Made by a program: the position numbers and the translations under genes
Shown here: positions 10,289 through 16,789 of the stretch, one piece after another
Numbering within the stretch: position 1 is the stretch's first letter
How the letters are laid out: each line of letters starts with the position of its first letter
Notes under the pieces: model-generated
The model's input: the letters and a program-made list of their open reading frames with translations, nothing else
Told to the model about the DNA's origin: nothing
Databases searched by the model: none
Assembly: GCF_004028155.1 (NCBI RefSeq)
Contig: NZ_SBII01000008.1
Location: 1-64,000 of the forward strand
Direction: 5' to 3'
DNA from: Flavobacterium cerinum
Lineage (GTDB): Bacteria > Bacteroidota > Bacteroidia > Flavobacteriales > Flavobacteriaceae
Length of the DNA: 64,000 nt

Positions 10289-10353
10289 GAACTAAATTGA
10301 TTAGCGGTTAATTACTGAGAATAAATAACAGGGAATATTAATTGTTAGTACCT

Positions 10354-10386
10354 ATAAATTTAGATAATAATATACCCAGTATACCA
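10354..10386 (+). repeat. Left 33-bp inverted repeat bounding the accessory island
   Basis: Bases 10354-10386 are a perfect reverse complement of 16757-16789. The repeat begins ATAAATTTAGATAATAATAT and ends CCCAGTATACCA. Bases just outside (TAGTACCT on the left, TTTCATAA on the right) do not match, so no target-site duplication is visible. It lies between the recJ start and the 125-residue hypothetical gene. Confidence 0.9.
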
Positions 10387-10389
10387 CTT

Positions 10390-10767
10390 CTAAATTTCAT
10401 CAATTAATTTAAAAAGAGTTTCTAGTGATTCTTTATTCAGTTTATTTAAATGAATAATGAAGATCATTTTTGATTCAAGAAGCTCCATATCTCCTAAGCA
10501 AGTTATTTTAACATTCTTGTCATTGTATTCAACTGTAAACAGCAACTCAAATTCTTGATGACTGGTCTTATAGTTTATTATGTGTTTAATAATCGAACCA
10601 TTTGTTAATGTATGAAATTGTTCAACTCTTTCAATTTTAAAATCATTAAAAAATCGAAAATGATTATTTATTTCTACGTCGAATTTCTTTGAAATTTTTT
10701 CTCTTGTCATCTTTCTAAAATATGGTATAAACCGACTTAGAAACAAATATAGTTTTATTTTAAACAT
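10390..10767 (-). CDS. Hypothetical protein, first gene inside the island
   Basis: 125 residues starting MFKIKLYLFLSRFIPYF. The N-terminus is basic and hydrophobic but has no clear signal cleavage site. The body looks like an alternating beta sheet ending in a helix (LNKLNKESLETLFKLIDEI). I do not recognise a family. The base composition is AT-rich like the rest of the island and unlike recJ. The stop codon lies only 3 bases inside the left inverted repeat, so the gene was probably carried by the element. It is divergent from the transposase gene. Confidence 0.6.
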   Translation of the reverse strand: MFKIKLYLFLSRFIPYFRKMTREKISKKFDVEINNHFRFFNDFKIERVEQFHTLTNGSIIKHIINYKTSHQEFELLFTVEYNDKNVKITCLGDMELLESKMIFIIHLNKLNKESLETLFKLIDEI

Positions 10768-10795
10768 CCTTACTTAGTTGTTAAGTTCTTTAATC

Positions 10796-10823
10796 AACCC
10801 CCACCCACGCCAGGGTGGGGGTT
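10796..10823. terminator. Strong GC-rich hairpin between divergent genes
   Basis: An 11-base perfect stem (AACCCCCACCC with GGGTGGGGGTT) around the 6-base loop ACGCCA, followed by TGGTTTTG. It is far more GC-rich than its surroundings. A terminator between two divergent genes is unusual. It may insulate the transposase gene from outside transcription, as is common in insertion sequences. Confidence 0.6.
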
Positions 10824-10928
10824 TGGTTTTGTATGATATAATTAAACAATGTCATGAAGCCTGCAAAATAGATTTTTTCTATCGATCAAAACTATTCAAC
10901 ATTGTTGCATTCGACCAAAACGAAAATT

Positions 10929-11996
10929 ATGGTCGAAGCTCCAATACACGAAATAGTAAGAAAAGAACTAAATAAAGTAAGAAAAACCTTTCCCATTACA
11001 CCAAAAAGTATTATATTTAATAAATCAATTATGGCTAAACATCCTGATATTGAACTTAATACTACCTCTGTTTTCAAGTCAATGTACGATATGACGAGAA
11101 CTCTGAATACGGATGAAGCATGTCGGGAACACTTAGAAAAATTACGTTGGAATGGAGAACCAATATGTCCCCATTGTGGTAGCCAACGTAAGAATCATTA
11201 TCGAATAAAAACAAGAGGCGAATATAAAGGTCGATACAAATGCAAAGACTGTAGATTACCATTTAGTGTAACAATAGGAACAATCTTTGAAAAATCAACT
11301 ATCCCTCTTCAAAAATGGTTTATGGCCATATTTCTATTCACTACAGGAAAGAAAGGCATTAGTAGTCTTCAACTTCATCGTACAATAGGTGTAACTCAAA
11401 AAACTGCTTGGTTCATGTTAAATAGACTTCGTAATTCTGTTCACAATAGAGTGGATTTCGAATTTGAAGGAATAGTACAGGTTGATGAAACTTATGTTGG
11501 AGGAAAAAATAAAAACCGAAATAAAGGTAAAAAAGTCGATAACACTCAAGGTAGAAGTCTTAAAACCAAAATTCCAGTTTTCGGGATGCTTAACAATGGA
11601 ATGGTTTACACCCAAGTTGTAAAGAATACAAAAGGAAAGACTTTGAAAACAATCATCAGATCAAAAGTAAAAGAAGGATCAATAATAGTAAGTGATGGTT
11701 GGGTTGGATATAGGGGCTTGGAAAGGGAATATATCCACAAAATTATTAAGCATAATATAGGAGTATTCAAAACTGGTGGTTATCATACAAACGCTATTGA
11801 GGGATTTTGGAGCATTTTAAAAAGAGGACTTATTGGAATGTATCACCATGCTAGTGAGAAACATTTGCATCGATATTGTGATGAGTTTGCATATCGTTAT
11901 AACATCAGAACTTTAAGTCAAGGAGAACAGTTCAATCTGACACTTATTAATTCTGATGAGAGATTGAGTTATAAAGAGTTGATTTATAATTACTAA
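10929..11996 (+). CDS. IS1595-family transposase (ISXO2-like)
   Basis: 355 residues from the ATG at 10929 (MVEAPIHEIVRKEL). A later start near MYDMTRTLNTDEACREHL would fit shorter relatives, so the start is uncertain. An N-terminal zinc ribbon (CPHCG ... CKDC, about residues 80-110) matches the IS1595 zinc domain. The catalytic part shows VQVDETYVGG, then IIVSDGWVGY, then HTNAIEGFWSILKRG, which is the IS1595 DDE/DDN layout. The enzyme should cut and join element ends. The gene looks intact, without frameshift. I could not find inverted repeats tight around it. The nearest candidates are the 33-bp repeats 0.6 kb and 4.8 kb away, so it may mobilise the whole island; IS1595 relatives with passenger genes are known. 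Confidence 0.92.
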   Translation: MVEAPIHEIVRKELNKVRKTFPITPKSIIFNKSIMAKHPDIELNTTSVFKSMYDMTRTLNTDEACREHLEKLRWNGEPICPHCGSQRKNHYRIKTRGEYKGRYKCKDCRLPFSVTIGTIFEKSTIPLQKWFMAIFLFTTGKKGISSLQLHRTIGVTQKTAWFMLNRLRNSVHNRVDFEFEGIVQVDETYVGGKNKNRNKGKKVDNTQGRSLKTKIPVFGMLNNGMVYTQVVKNTKGKTLKTIIRSKVKEGSIIVSDGWVGYRGLEREYIHKIIKHNIGVFKTGGYHTNAIEGFWSILKRGLIGMYHHASEKHLHRYCDEFAYRYNIRTLSQGEQFNLTLINSDERLSYKELIYNY

Positions 11997-12069
11997 TTCT
12001 GACAAAATGTCTTATGATATTATTGGCATGATTATTAATGTTTTACGATAACCCAAAAATATTATTAAA

Positions 12070-12660
12070 ATGAAACAACAATTTCACCCTTTTAACAATT
12101 TGCCTTCGCTTTCTCAACTGTTTCAAGCAAGAACAAGTAAATTACCAATGTTAATTAACAATTTAAAATTAAAAGACGTTGAAGAAGATGAGGAATTTGA
12201 AAAGACAAAACAAAGAATTAAGGATGCTGTGCTTCTTACTCCAATAGTTTTTGAAGAACCTCAATTCATAGATCACGAATACGAAGAAAGGCAGCCACGA
12301 TTAGAACAGCAAATTTTCAGCACATTTAATAAGGATATTTATATTCATGAAATTCGATATAATTTTACGGGTTCTGTTGAATTATTTGGCCATACTTTTG
12401 ATGGTATGTCATATTCAACTTCAGATCATGGCTTAATAAAGCCTGAGTCTTCAAATTATGTAACAGTGTATGCTGAATTACCAACCTTATCTCCTGACGG
12501 TGCAATTAATTTGGCAGGATCTCTTTTTAGATTATCTAAATATATTGCTGAACATAATAGCGAAGCTACGAAAGTATGGAACGTTTCAATTAAAAACCAT
12601 ATTAATGCAGAGTTAGAATTGAAGAGAGATGAACTTTTTCGTGTTTTCAAGAAGAAATAA
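12070..12660 (+). CDS. Hypothetical protein downstream of the transposase
   Basis: 196 residues starting MKQQFHPFNNLPSLSQLF, with no signal peptide or membrane segment. There is an acidic, probably helical part near residues 35-60 (KLKDVEEDEEFEKTKQRIKDA) and a beta-rich second half (HEIRYNFTGSVELFGHTFDG). I do not recognise it. It follows the transposase on the same strand after 73 bases and ends at a perfect palindromic terminator, so the two may share a transcript and this gene may be a passenger of the IS. Confidence 0.6.
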   Translation: MKQQFHPFNNLPSLSQLFQARTSKLPMLINNLKLKDVEEDEEFEKTKQRIKDAVLLTPIVFEEPQFIDHEYEERQPRLEQQIFSTFNKDIYIHEIRYNFTGSVELFGHTFDGMSYSTSDHGLIKPESSNYVTVYAELPTLSPDGAINLAGSLFRLSKYIAEHNSEATKVWNVSIKNHINAELELKRDELFRVFKKK

Positions 12661-12668
12661 TAGGATAT

Positions 12669-12706
12669 AAAAAGAAAGACTCGTTTTAAAACGAGTCTTT
12701 CTTTTT
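12669..12706. terminator. Perfect bidirectional palindromic terminator
   Basis: Two 19-base arms, perfectly complementary (AAAAAGAAAGACTCGTTTT and its complement), with A-runs and T-runs on both sides. It can end transcription from both converging genes. The end of the 166-residue gene on the minus strand, including its stop codon at 12686-12688, lies within it. Confidence 0.85.
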
Positions 12707-13186
12707 ATAAGTATTATTTGAGTTTTCATCCACGTTTGATAAATTATTTGTCAAATTTGTCATGATAAAAACGGCTTTACCAGTATCCCATAAAACATAT
12801 ATTGAGTAAAAAAATATCGCGGTCAATGCTGAATTGAATATTAGATCTTTATAAGCAAAAATAATTATTTTCGAGTCTTGACAAATTAATATTATTAAGC
12901 TCAATATTAAAAGCAATACTTGTTCTTTGAGTGAAAAGCACATCTCACTAATAGTGGTGCTAAATGTATTGTTAGGGTATTTTGCTAGTATTTCTTGTAC
13001 TTTAGACGCTATAACTCCCAAAGTAGCTGTGTTAATAGCAAGGAAGGCTAGTAATATTGTTAATATATTTGCTTCTAAAAATTTTTTCAAATAAGAAGAT
13101 TCAATCGCAAGCGTAACTATTTCTAAAAGGATAGAGATAGCAAAAAATATTAAGAAGAATTTTAAAAATCTAAATAAATCTTTCAT
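12686..13186 (-). CDS. Predicted four-helix membrane protein, partner of the next gene upstream
   Basis: 166 residues with four hydrophobic segments: FLKFFLIFFAISILLEIVTL, ANILTILLAFLAINTATLGV, LLLILSLIILICQDS and the region around ALTAIFFYSIYVLW. The tail is polar and ends KKKDSF, coded inside the terminator palindrome. No catalytic motif is visible. It follows the 278-residue gene after 32 bases on the same strand, so the two look like an operon of a cytosolic protein plus a small membrane protein. That layout occurs in several phage-defence systems, but I cannot assign it to any of them. Confidence 0.65.
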   Translation of the reverse strand: MKDLFRFLKFFLIFFAISILLEIVTLAIESSYLKKFLEANILTILLAFLAINTATLGVIASKVQEILAKYPNNTFSTTISEMCFSLKEQVLLLILSLIILICQDSKIIIFAYKDLIFNSALTAIFFYSIYVLWDTGKAVFIMTNLTNNLSNVDENSNNTYKKKDSF

Positions 13187-13218
13187 AAGTATATTTTATT
13201 TCATATTAGATATAATAT

Positions 13219-14055
13219 TTATAAAACTTCTTTTATAACTTTTATAATATCTTCTGGCTTACCTTCAAATGTAGCTTCCTCAATTCCAATTTCAACTGGT
13301 GTATCAATTGATGAAATTTTCTTTTTATACCCCTTAATCCCAATTTTTACATTTCCCGCGCCTTCAGAAGTATAATCAATTAGACCTACAAGGTCACTAT
13401 TGTTTCTATTTATATTTTCTAAGACTCCATTAGAAGCTGCTCTGAAATTAATCGTGCTTTCTTGACTATTTAACCTTTCTGTTAATTTTTTGAATTCTTC
13501 TGGCAACGAAGCAGATATACTTGCTAAGTTAGGCTTAATGTATTTAATTTCGAGTGATTTTAATTCATTTTTATGAGCTTGAATCATTTTCCAGACAGCT
13601 TCTTTCTGATATAGTCCTTCAATTTTAATGGCTAAACCGTACTTTTTCAAGCCTTTATCTAATTCTCTGGAAAGTATATTTTTTACTACATCAGGATTAG
13701 AAAATGCATCAGAATTATGACTAATCGCTATTTTTTGTTCCGAATTATCATTATCAATTAAAATATATACAAATGGATGTGTAGGGATTTCTTTTTCAAC
13801 AAAGTTTTCGACTACATTGACAGACTTTTTATTAGCAAGTTTTATTACAAATATGTTATCACTATTTAATTCTATTTTTAATACATTTCTGCTATTATTA
13901 TAGAAATCGACATTATTTAAAGTGTTTTCAAAAAAGATGTTTTTATTTTCTTTCAATTCAGTAGCTGTGAAAGTTTTATTCTGTCCTTCTATATTAATTT
14001 CCTTATTATCATTTGATAAAGGTGATAGATGATACCTGTAAATTCTAAAAATCAT
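13219..14055 (-). CDS. Hypothetical cytosolic protein, first gene of a two-gene cassette
   Basis: 278 residues starting MIFRIYRYHLSPLSND, very AT-rich in DNA, with no signal peptide. The N-terminal half looks beta-rich (FVYILIDNDNSEQKIAISHN). The centre has a helix-strand pattern (KEAVWKMIQAHKNELKSLEI followed by KYIKPNL). The C-terminal part repeats short strand motifs (NVKIGIKGYKKKIS). I do not recognise a named domain. It is followed on the same strand by the membrane protein gene. Within an island carrying a transposase, a defence or toxin role is possible but unproven. Confidence 0.62.
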   Translation of the reverse strand: MIFRIYRYHLSPLSNDNKEINIEGQNKTFTATELKENKNIFFENTLNNVDFYNNSRNVLKIELNSDNIFVIKLANKKSVNVVENFVEKEIPTHPFVYILIDNDNSEQKIAISHNSDAFSNPDVVKNILSRELDKGLKKYGLAIKIEGLYQKEAVWKMIQAHKNELKSLEIKYIKPNLASISASLPEEFKKLTERLNSQESTINFRAASNGVLENINRNNSDLVGLIDYTSEGAGNVKIGIKGYKKKISSIDTPVEIGIEEATFEGKPEDIIKVIKEVL

Positions 14056-14185
14056 AATATATTGTATTTTTGGTGATCAACGAAAGTAATAAAAATTAAA
14101 CTATTACTTACAAATTTCCCCTTGTGATTTCTTTTGTCTAAATTTGTATTGTATAAAAATATTCGTACTAATTGCATTATTGCTA

Positions 14186-14337
14186 AAATCTAAACACCAC
14201 CCTGAAGTCTAAGACTTCTTGATTTTACAAGCAAAATAATGTATAAGGTGCGCCGTAATGGCGTGGCTTGTATCATTGCTTGTATGGGATGTGGTGTCCT
14301 GGATTTAGTGTGGTACAATGTCCACGCCTATTTTTTT
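14186..14337 (+). ncRNA. Highly structured leader RNA or small RNA before the secreted-protein gene
   Basis: No gene fits here, but the + strand can fold into several nested stems. AAATCT (14186-14191) pairs with GGATTT (14301-14306), and CACCAC (14195-14200) with GTGGTG (14291-14296). Inside, GAAGTC-TAA-GACTTC (14204-14218) is a perfect hairpin. TACAAGC (14226-14232) pairs with either GCTTGTA at 14266-14272 or GCTTGTA at 14278-14284. CGCC-GTAAT-GGCG (14251-14263) closes the centre. A last stem, GTGG/CCAC (14310-14325), is followed by seven T, which resembles a terminator. The 5' strand is repeated almost exactly at 14360-14374, right before the next ATG, so an alternative fold is possible. 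I do not match it to a known RNA family. Confidence 0.6.
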
Positions 14338-14359
14338 ACATTAAGCTTATTTATTAACT

Positions 14360-14374
14360 AAATCCAAACACCAC
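14360..14374 (+). promoter_or_regulatory. Repeat of the leader RNA strand directly before the start codon
   Basis: AAATCCAAACACCAC ends at the base before the ATG at 14375. It differs from 14186-14200 (AAATCTAAACACCAC) at one base. It can pair with GTGGTG (14291-14296) and, without the wobble pair needed by the upstream copy, with GGATTT (14301-14306). Pairing here would cover the ribosome entry site. Confidence 0.55.
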
Positions 14375-15769
14375 ATGGAAAAACAATTGAAAGGCTTTTT
14401 CAAAGCCTCCTTTCTGGCAACCTTATTTTTACCTACAATTTCAAATGCTCAGCAAGATTTGCCTTTTACAATTACTCCACAGCTTACAAAAGAAGTAATT
14501 GAAGGAAAAATCAGTAATTTCAAAACTTATCATGTAACTCAAAAAGAAATTGAATACCATCCTTATATCGAAGGACAAGTCAATACAAATGATTACAATT
14601 TCTTACTTGCAACTTTAAATCAATATAAACCAGAATATGATGAGTATGTAAAAGATGTTTCAAAAGATTCTATCGTTCGAAATGATTTAAAGAAAATCTC
14701 CCATAACATAGAACTGTACCTCTCTTCAAATGAAAAATTGGACATTAAAGACAAATATTTAATCGATGCCCAATCTATTGCAGATAAACACAATATTGAA
14801 ATCAAAGGTGAGAACACAAGTCTATTTGCAAAGAAGGTAAATGATCATGGTTTAATAAAAAATGATACCAAAGCATTCAGACTTCATAATGGCAAGAAGC
14901 CAAGTTCGAAAAAGGATATTGAATTTTACAAAAATGAAATTGAAAAGATGAAATTCCCTGAAGTTAGAATTTCAAATGGAGCAAAGAAATATTTAGAATT
15001 TAAAGAAAAAGAGAAGACAATACAGAAAACTCAATTTGGTAAAGTATTATCATCCGAAATATTAAAACGTAAAGTCTTTATGATTGATAATGAAATGGAC
15101 ATAAATGCTCTTTCAGGAGAATTCATTGAGTTACCTGTGAAGTATATGCTTGCTCTTAAGGATATTGAAAATAAGTTTGTAAAGAACGAATTAACTGATG
15201 ATACTAAGGATTACTATAATGTAGGTGGTTTATCACAGAGATATTCACTGATAAAGAAAAAAGATACTGATGAATACTATTATATCATGTCAGATGCATA
15301 TTTATCCGATCTCTTAACGAAGCAACGAGAAAAGGAACTTTTAGAGATTGTACATAAATTAGGTTACAAAGAATATCGAGAAGGAGAAGATTTATATATT
15401 AAATCTAAAACTGCTGAAATTAGATTGGACGTTGGTACTTATAATGAATTGAAAAAGAATTCTAACTATATCACAACATTAGATAATGACCAAAGTCAAA
15501 TCGCTTCCCTTATAAAACAAACAGTATCTCATTCGAAATTGTTAGATAAATACCTTAGTCTTTATCGTATTCAAAAAAGTAAAATGTCAAATGCTGATAT
15601 AAATGCTTGGAGAACTGCAACAACGAATGCTCAAAAGTTAATGTTGCAAATCAATAAACTCTCGGAGAAATATGATGGGAATTATTCTTTTACACTACTA
15701 AACAAATCAAATATGTTGGATGCTTTTTCAGATAATCTCTTAGCTTCGAAAGGGGTTTTGAGAATGTAA
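14375..15769 (+). CDS. Secreted or periplasmic hypothetical protein under the structured leader
   Basis: 464 residues with a clear signal peptide (MEKQLKGFFKASFLATLFLP, cleavage likely after SNAQ). The mature part is lysine- and glutamate-rich and mostly helical, with heptad-like stretches such as KKDIEFYKNEIEKMKFPE and a C-terminal helical bundle. There is no lipobox, no type IX sorting domain and no catalytic motif that I recognise. It is AT-rich like the island. The long structured leader just upstream suggests translational or attenuation control. Its product may act in the periplasm or be exported; function unknown. Confidence 0.7.
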   Translation: MEKQLKGFFKASFLATLFLPTISNAQQDLPFTITPQLTKEVIEGKISNFKTYHVTQKEIEYHPYIEGQVNTNDYNFLLATLNQYKPEYDEYVKDVSKDSIVRNDLKKISHNIELYLSSNEKLDIKDKYLIDAQSIADKHNIEIKGENTSLFAKKVNDHGLIKNDTKAFRLHNGKKPSSKKDIEFYKNEIEKMKFPEVRISNGAKKYLEFKEKEKTIQKTQFGKVLSSEILKRKVFMIDNEMDINALSGEFIELPVKYMLALKDIENKFVKNELTDDTKDYYNVGGLSQRYSLIKKKDTDEYYYIMSDAYLSDLLTKQREKELLEIVHKLGYKEYREGEDLYIKSKTAEIRLDVGTYNELKKNSNYITTLDNDQSQIASLIKQTVSHSKLLDKYLSLYRIQKSKMSNADINAWRTATTNAQKLMLQINKLSEKYDGNYSFTLLNKSNMLDAFSDNLLASKGVLRM

Positions 15770-15872
15770 TGATCATAACTAGCTAGTATACAAAAGACTA
15801 CTGATAATTCGGTTTTTTAAAACTAATAATTGTCAAAAATTTTAGTGGCGGAAATCTATTGATAGATGCTGC

Positions 15873-16040
15873 ATGAAAAAAATATACCAAACATCCGTAT
15901 CTCTCAGAAAAAGAGCGAAGAAAAAGAAAATTAAAAAGCTAAAGAAAGCGACAAAATTTAAATGGAAATGGATAATACCACTATTGATTGAAATTATTAG
16001 GTACATTATCCAGTTTTGTCTAGAAAGATGGTTCAACTAA
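15873..16040 (+). CDS. Small basic membrane protein, 55 residues
   Basis: A short open frame from the ATG at 15873 to TAA at 16038-16040. It starts MKKIYQTSVSLRKRAKKKKI, then has more lysines, then a hydrophobic helix WIIPLLIEIIRYIIQFCLE and ends RWFN. A strongly basic N-terminus followed by one membrane helix is a common plan for small toxins and for small membrane regulators. A strong terminator follows 6 bases after the stop, which supports it as a real gene. It has no recognisable family. Confidence 0.5.
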   Translation: MKKIYQTSVSLRKRAKKKKIKKLKKATKFKWKWIIPLLIEIIRYIIQFCLERWFN

Positions 16041-16046
16041 GAAAAA

Positions 16047-16079
16047 ACCGCCTGCTCATTGCAGGCGGTCCTTCTTTTA
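16047..16079 (+). terminator. Intrinsic terminator after the small basic protein gene
   Basis: Stem ACCGCCTGC (16047-16055), loop TCATT, stem GCAGGCGGT (16061-16069), then CCTTCTTTTA. The 9-base perfect GC-rich stem stands out in this AT-rich island. The A-run before the stem also allows use from the minus strand. Confidence 0.85.
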
Positions 16080-16098
16080 TTAATTAAACAATATCAGG

Positions 16099-16230
16099 TT
16101 ATTCCTCTTCCGATTCTTCACGTTCAATAGCAGTATCAATAATTGTTTTCTCATTGAATGGCTTAACCTTTTCAGCATTAGAATTGTCTTCTTGAAGATT
16201 TTCTGTGATGTATTGTCCAAGTGGTTTCAT
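16099..16230 (-). CDS. Small acidic protein, 43 residues
   Basis: The open frame starts at the ATG 16228-16230 (MKPLGQYITENLQEDN) and ends with a run of acidic residues (REESEEE). It is soluble, with no membrane segment. It lies 35 bases downstream of the 137-residue membrane protein gene on the same strand and ends just before the terminator at 16047-16079, so it could be the second gene of a short operon. Its charge is opposite to that of the neighbouring 55-residue basic protein, but they are convergent, so a toxin-antitoxin pairing is only a guess. Confidence 0.45.
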   Translation of the reverse strand: MKPLGQYITENLQEDNSNAEKVKPFNEKTIIDTAIEREESEEE

Positions 16231-16265
16231 GTCATAAATATTTTTAGATAATATGTATCACTTGA

Positions 16266-16679
16266 TTATTTCATACTTTCCTTTGAATTATTAACTCGAA
16301 AGATTTTAATTGGTGTTGAAACTTTTTCGAGGTTTAATTCTTTTCTTAAATTTCCTCGAAGTTCTTCCAAAAGTCCTGTCAAATTACTGTCTTGGTTTTC
16401 TACGATAGCAGTTGCTAATTCAATAGCTAATGAGATTTGTTTTTTCGTACCAAATAATTGAATATCTGCAATTGGCTTTTCTAAACATTCAATTTTATCA
16501 AATTCATTACGATTTGCTGCATATTCCAATTTTCGCCAAGCTTCAATTAGATAGTTTATTCGTAATTCTTTCTGTTTATTAGCTATGTCACGTCGTTTAG
16601 CAAACCAATGAAGTATAAACCATCCTAACATTGTAACTACTGACGTGATGAGTAAAGGAAATAATAGTTTCAGATTCAT
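16266..16679 (-). CDS. Membrane-anchored hypothetical protein
   Basis: 137 residues. One N-terminal membrane helix (LLFPLLITSVVTMLGWFILHWF) is followed by a basic stretch (AKRRDIANKQKELR) and a soluble helical domain with the motif INYLIEAWRKLEYAANR. Small proteins of this plan (membrane helix, then a K/R-rich turn, then YLIxAWRKLE) occur widely in bacteria as unnamed genes, often in variable regions. It is the last gene inside the right inverted repeat. A perfect hairpin lies upstream of it, next to that repeat. Confidence 0.65.
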   Translation of the reverse strand: MNLKLLFPLLITSVVTMLGWFILHWFAKRRDIANKQKELRINYLIEAWRKLEYAANRNEFDKIECLEKPIADIQLFGTKKQISLAIELATAIVENQDSNLTGLLEELRGNLRKELNLEKVSTPIKIFRVNNSKESMK

Positions 16680-16730
16680 TTAGATAGTTTTGATAAATAT
16701 ACTAAATTCACAAATATTCCTACATACAGA

Positions 16731-16757
16731 AACTCCCTTTCATTTTGAAAGGGAGTT
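16731..16757. terminator. Perfect hairpin abutting the right inverted repeat
   Basis: AACTCCCTTTC (16731-16741), loop ATTTT, GAAAGGGAGTT (16747-16757): an 11-base perfect stem. Its last base is the first base of the right 33-bp repeat. On the minus strand it lies downstream of the YwqK-like gene and can serve as its terminator, although no long T-run follows. Confidence 0.6.
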
Positions 16758-16789
16758 GGTATACTGGGTATATTATTATCTAAATTTAT
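16757..16789 (-). repeat. Right 33-bp inverted repeat bounding the accessory island
   Basis: Perfect reverse complement of 10354-10386. The last four codons and the stop of the YwqK-like gene (NKFR, then TAA) lie inside it. That gene may therefore have had its original 3' end replaced when the element arrived, or the element carries this end. Confidence 0.9.

Noticed and set aside
12686..14055. Assignment of the membrane plus cytosolic pair to the Kiwa defence system
   Set aside because: Gene order is reversed relative to Kiwa, and I could not recognise the KwaB domain in the 278-residue protein.
14250..14330. GTGCGCC at 14248-14254 as the 5' end of a group II intron
   Set aside because: No domain V/VI-like hairpin, no reverse transcriptase and no intron end were found; the motif is part of the CGCC/GGCG hairpin region.
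15842..16036. A 64-residue hydrophobic open frame on the minus strand
   Set aside because: It is the antisense of the better supported 55-residue basic protein, which is followed by its own terminator.
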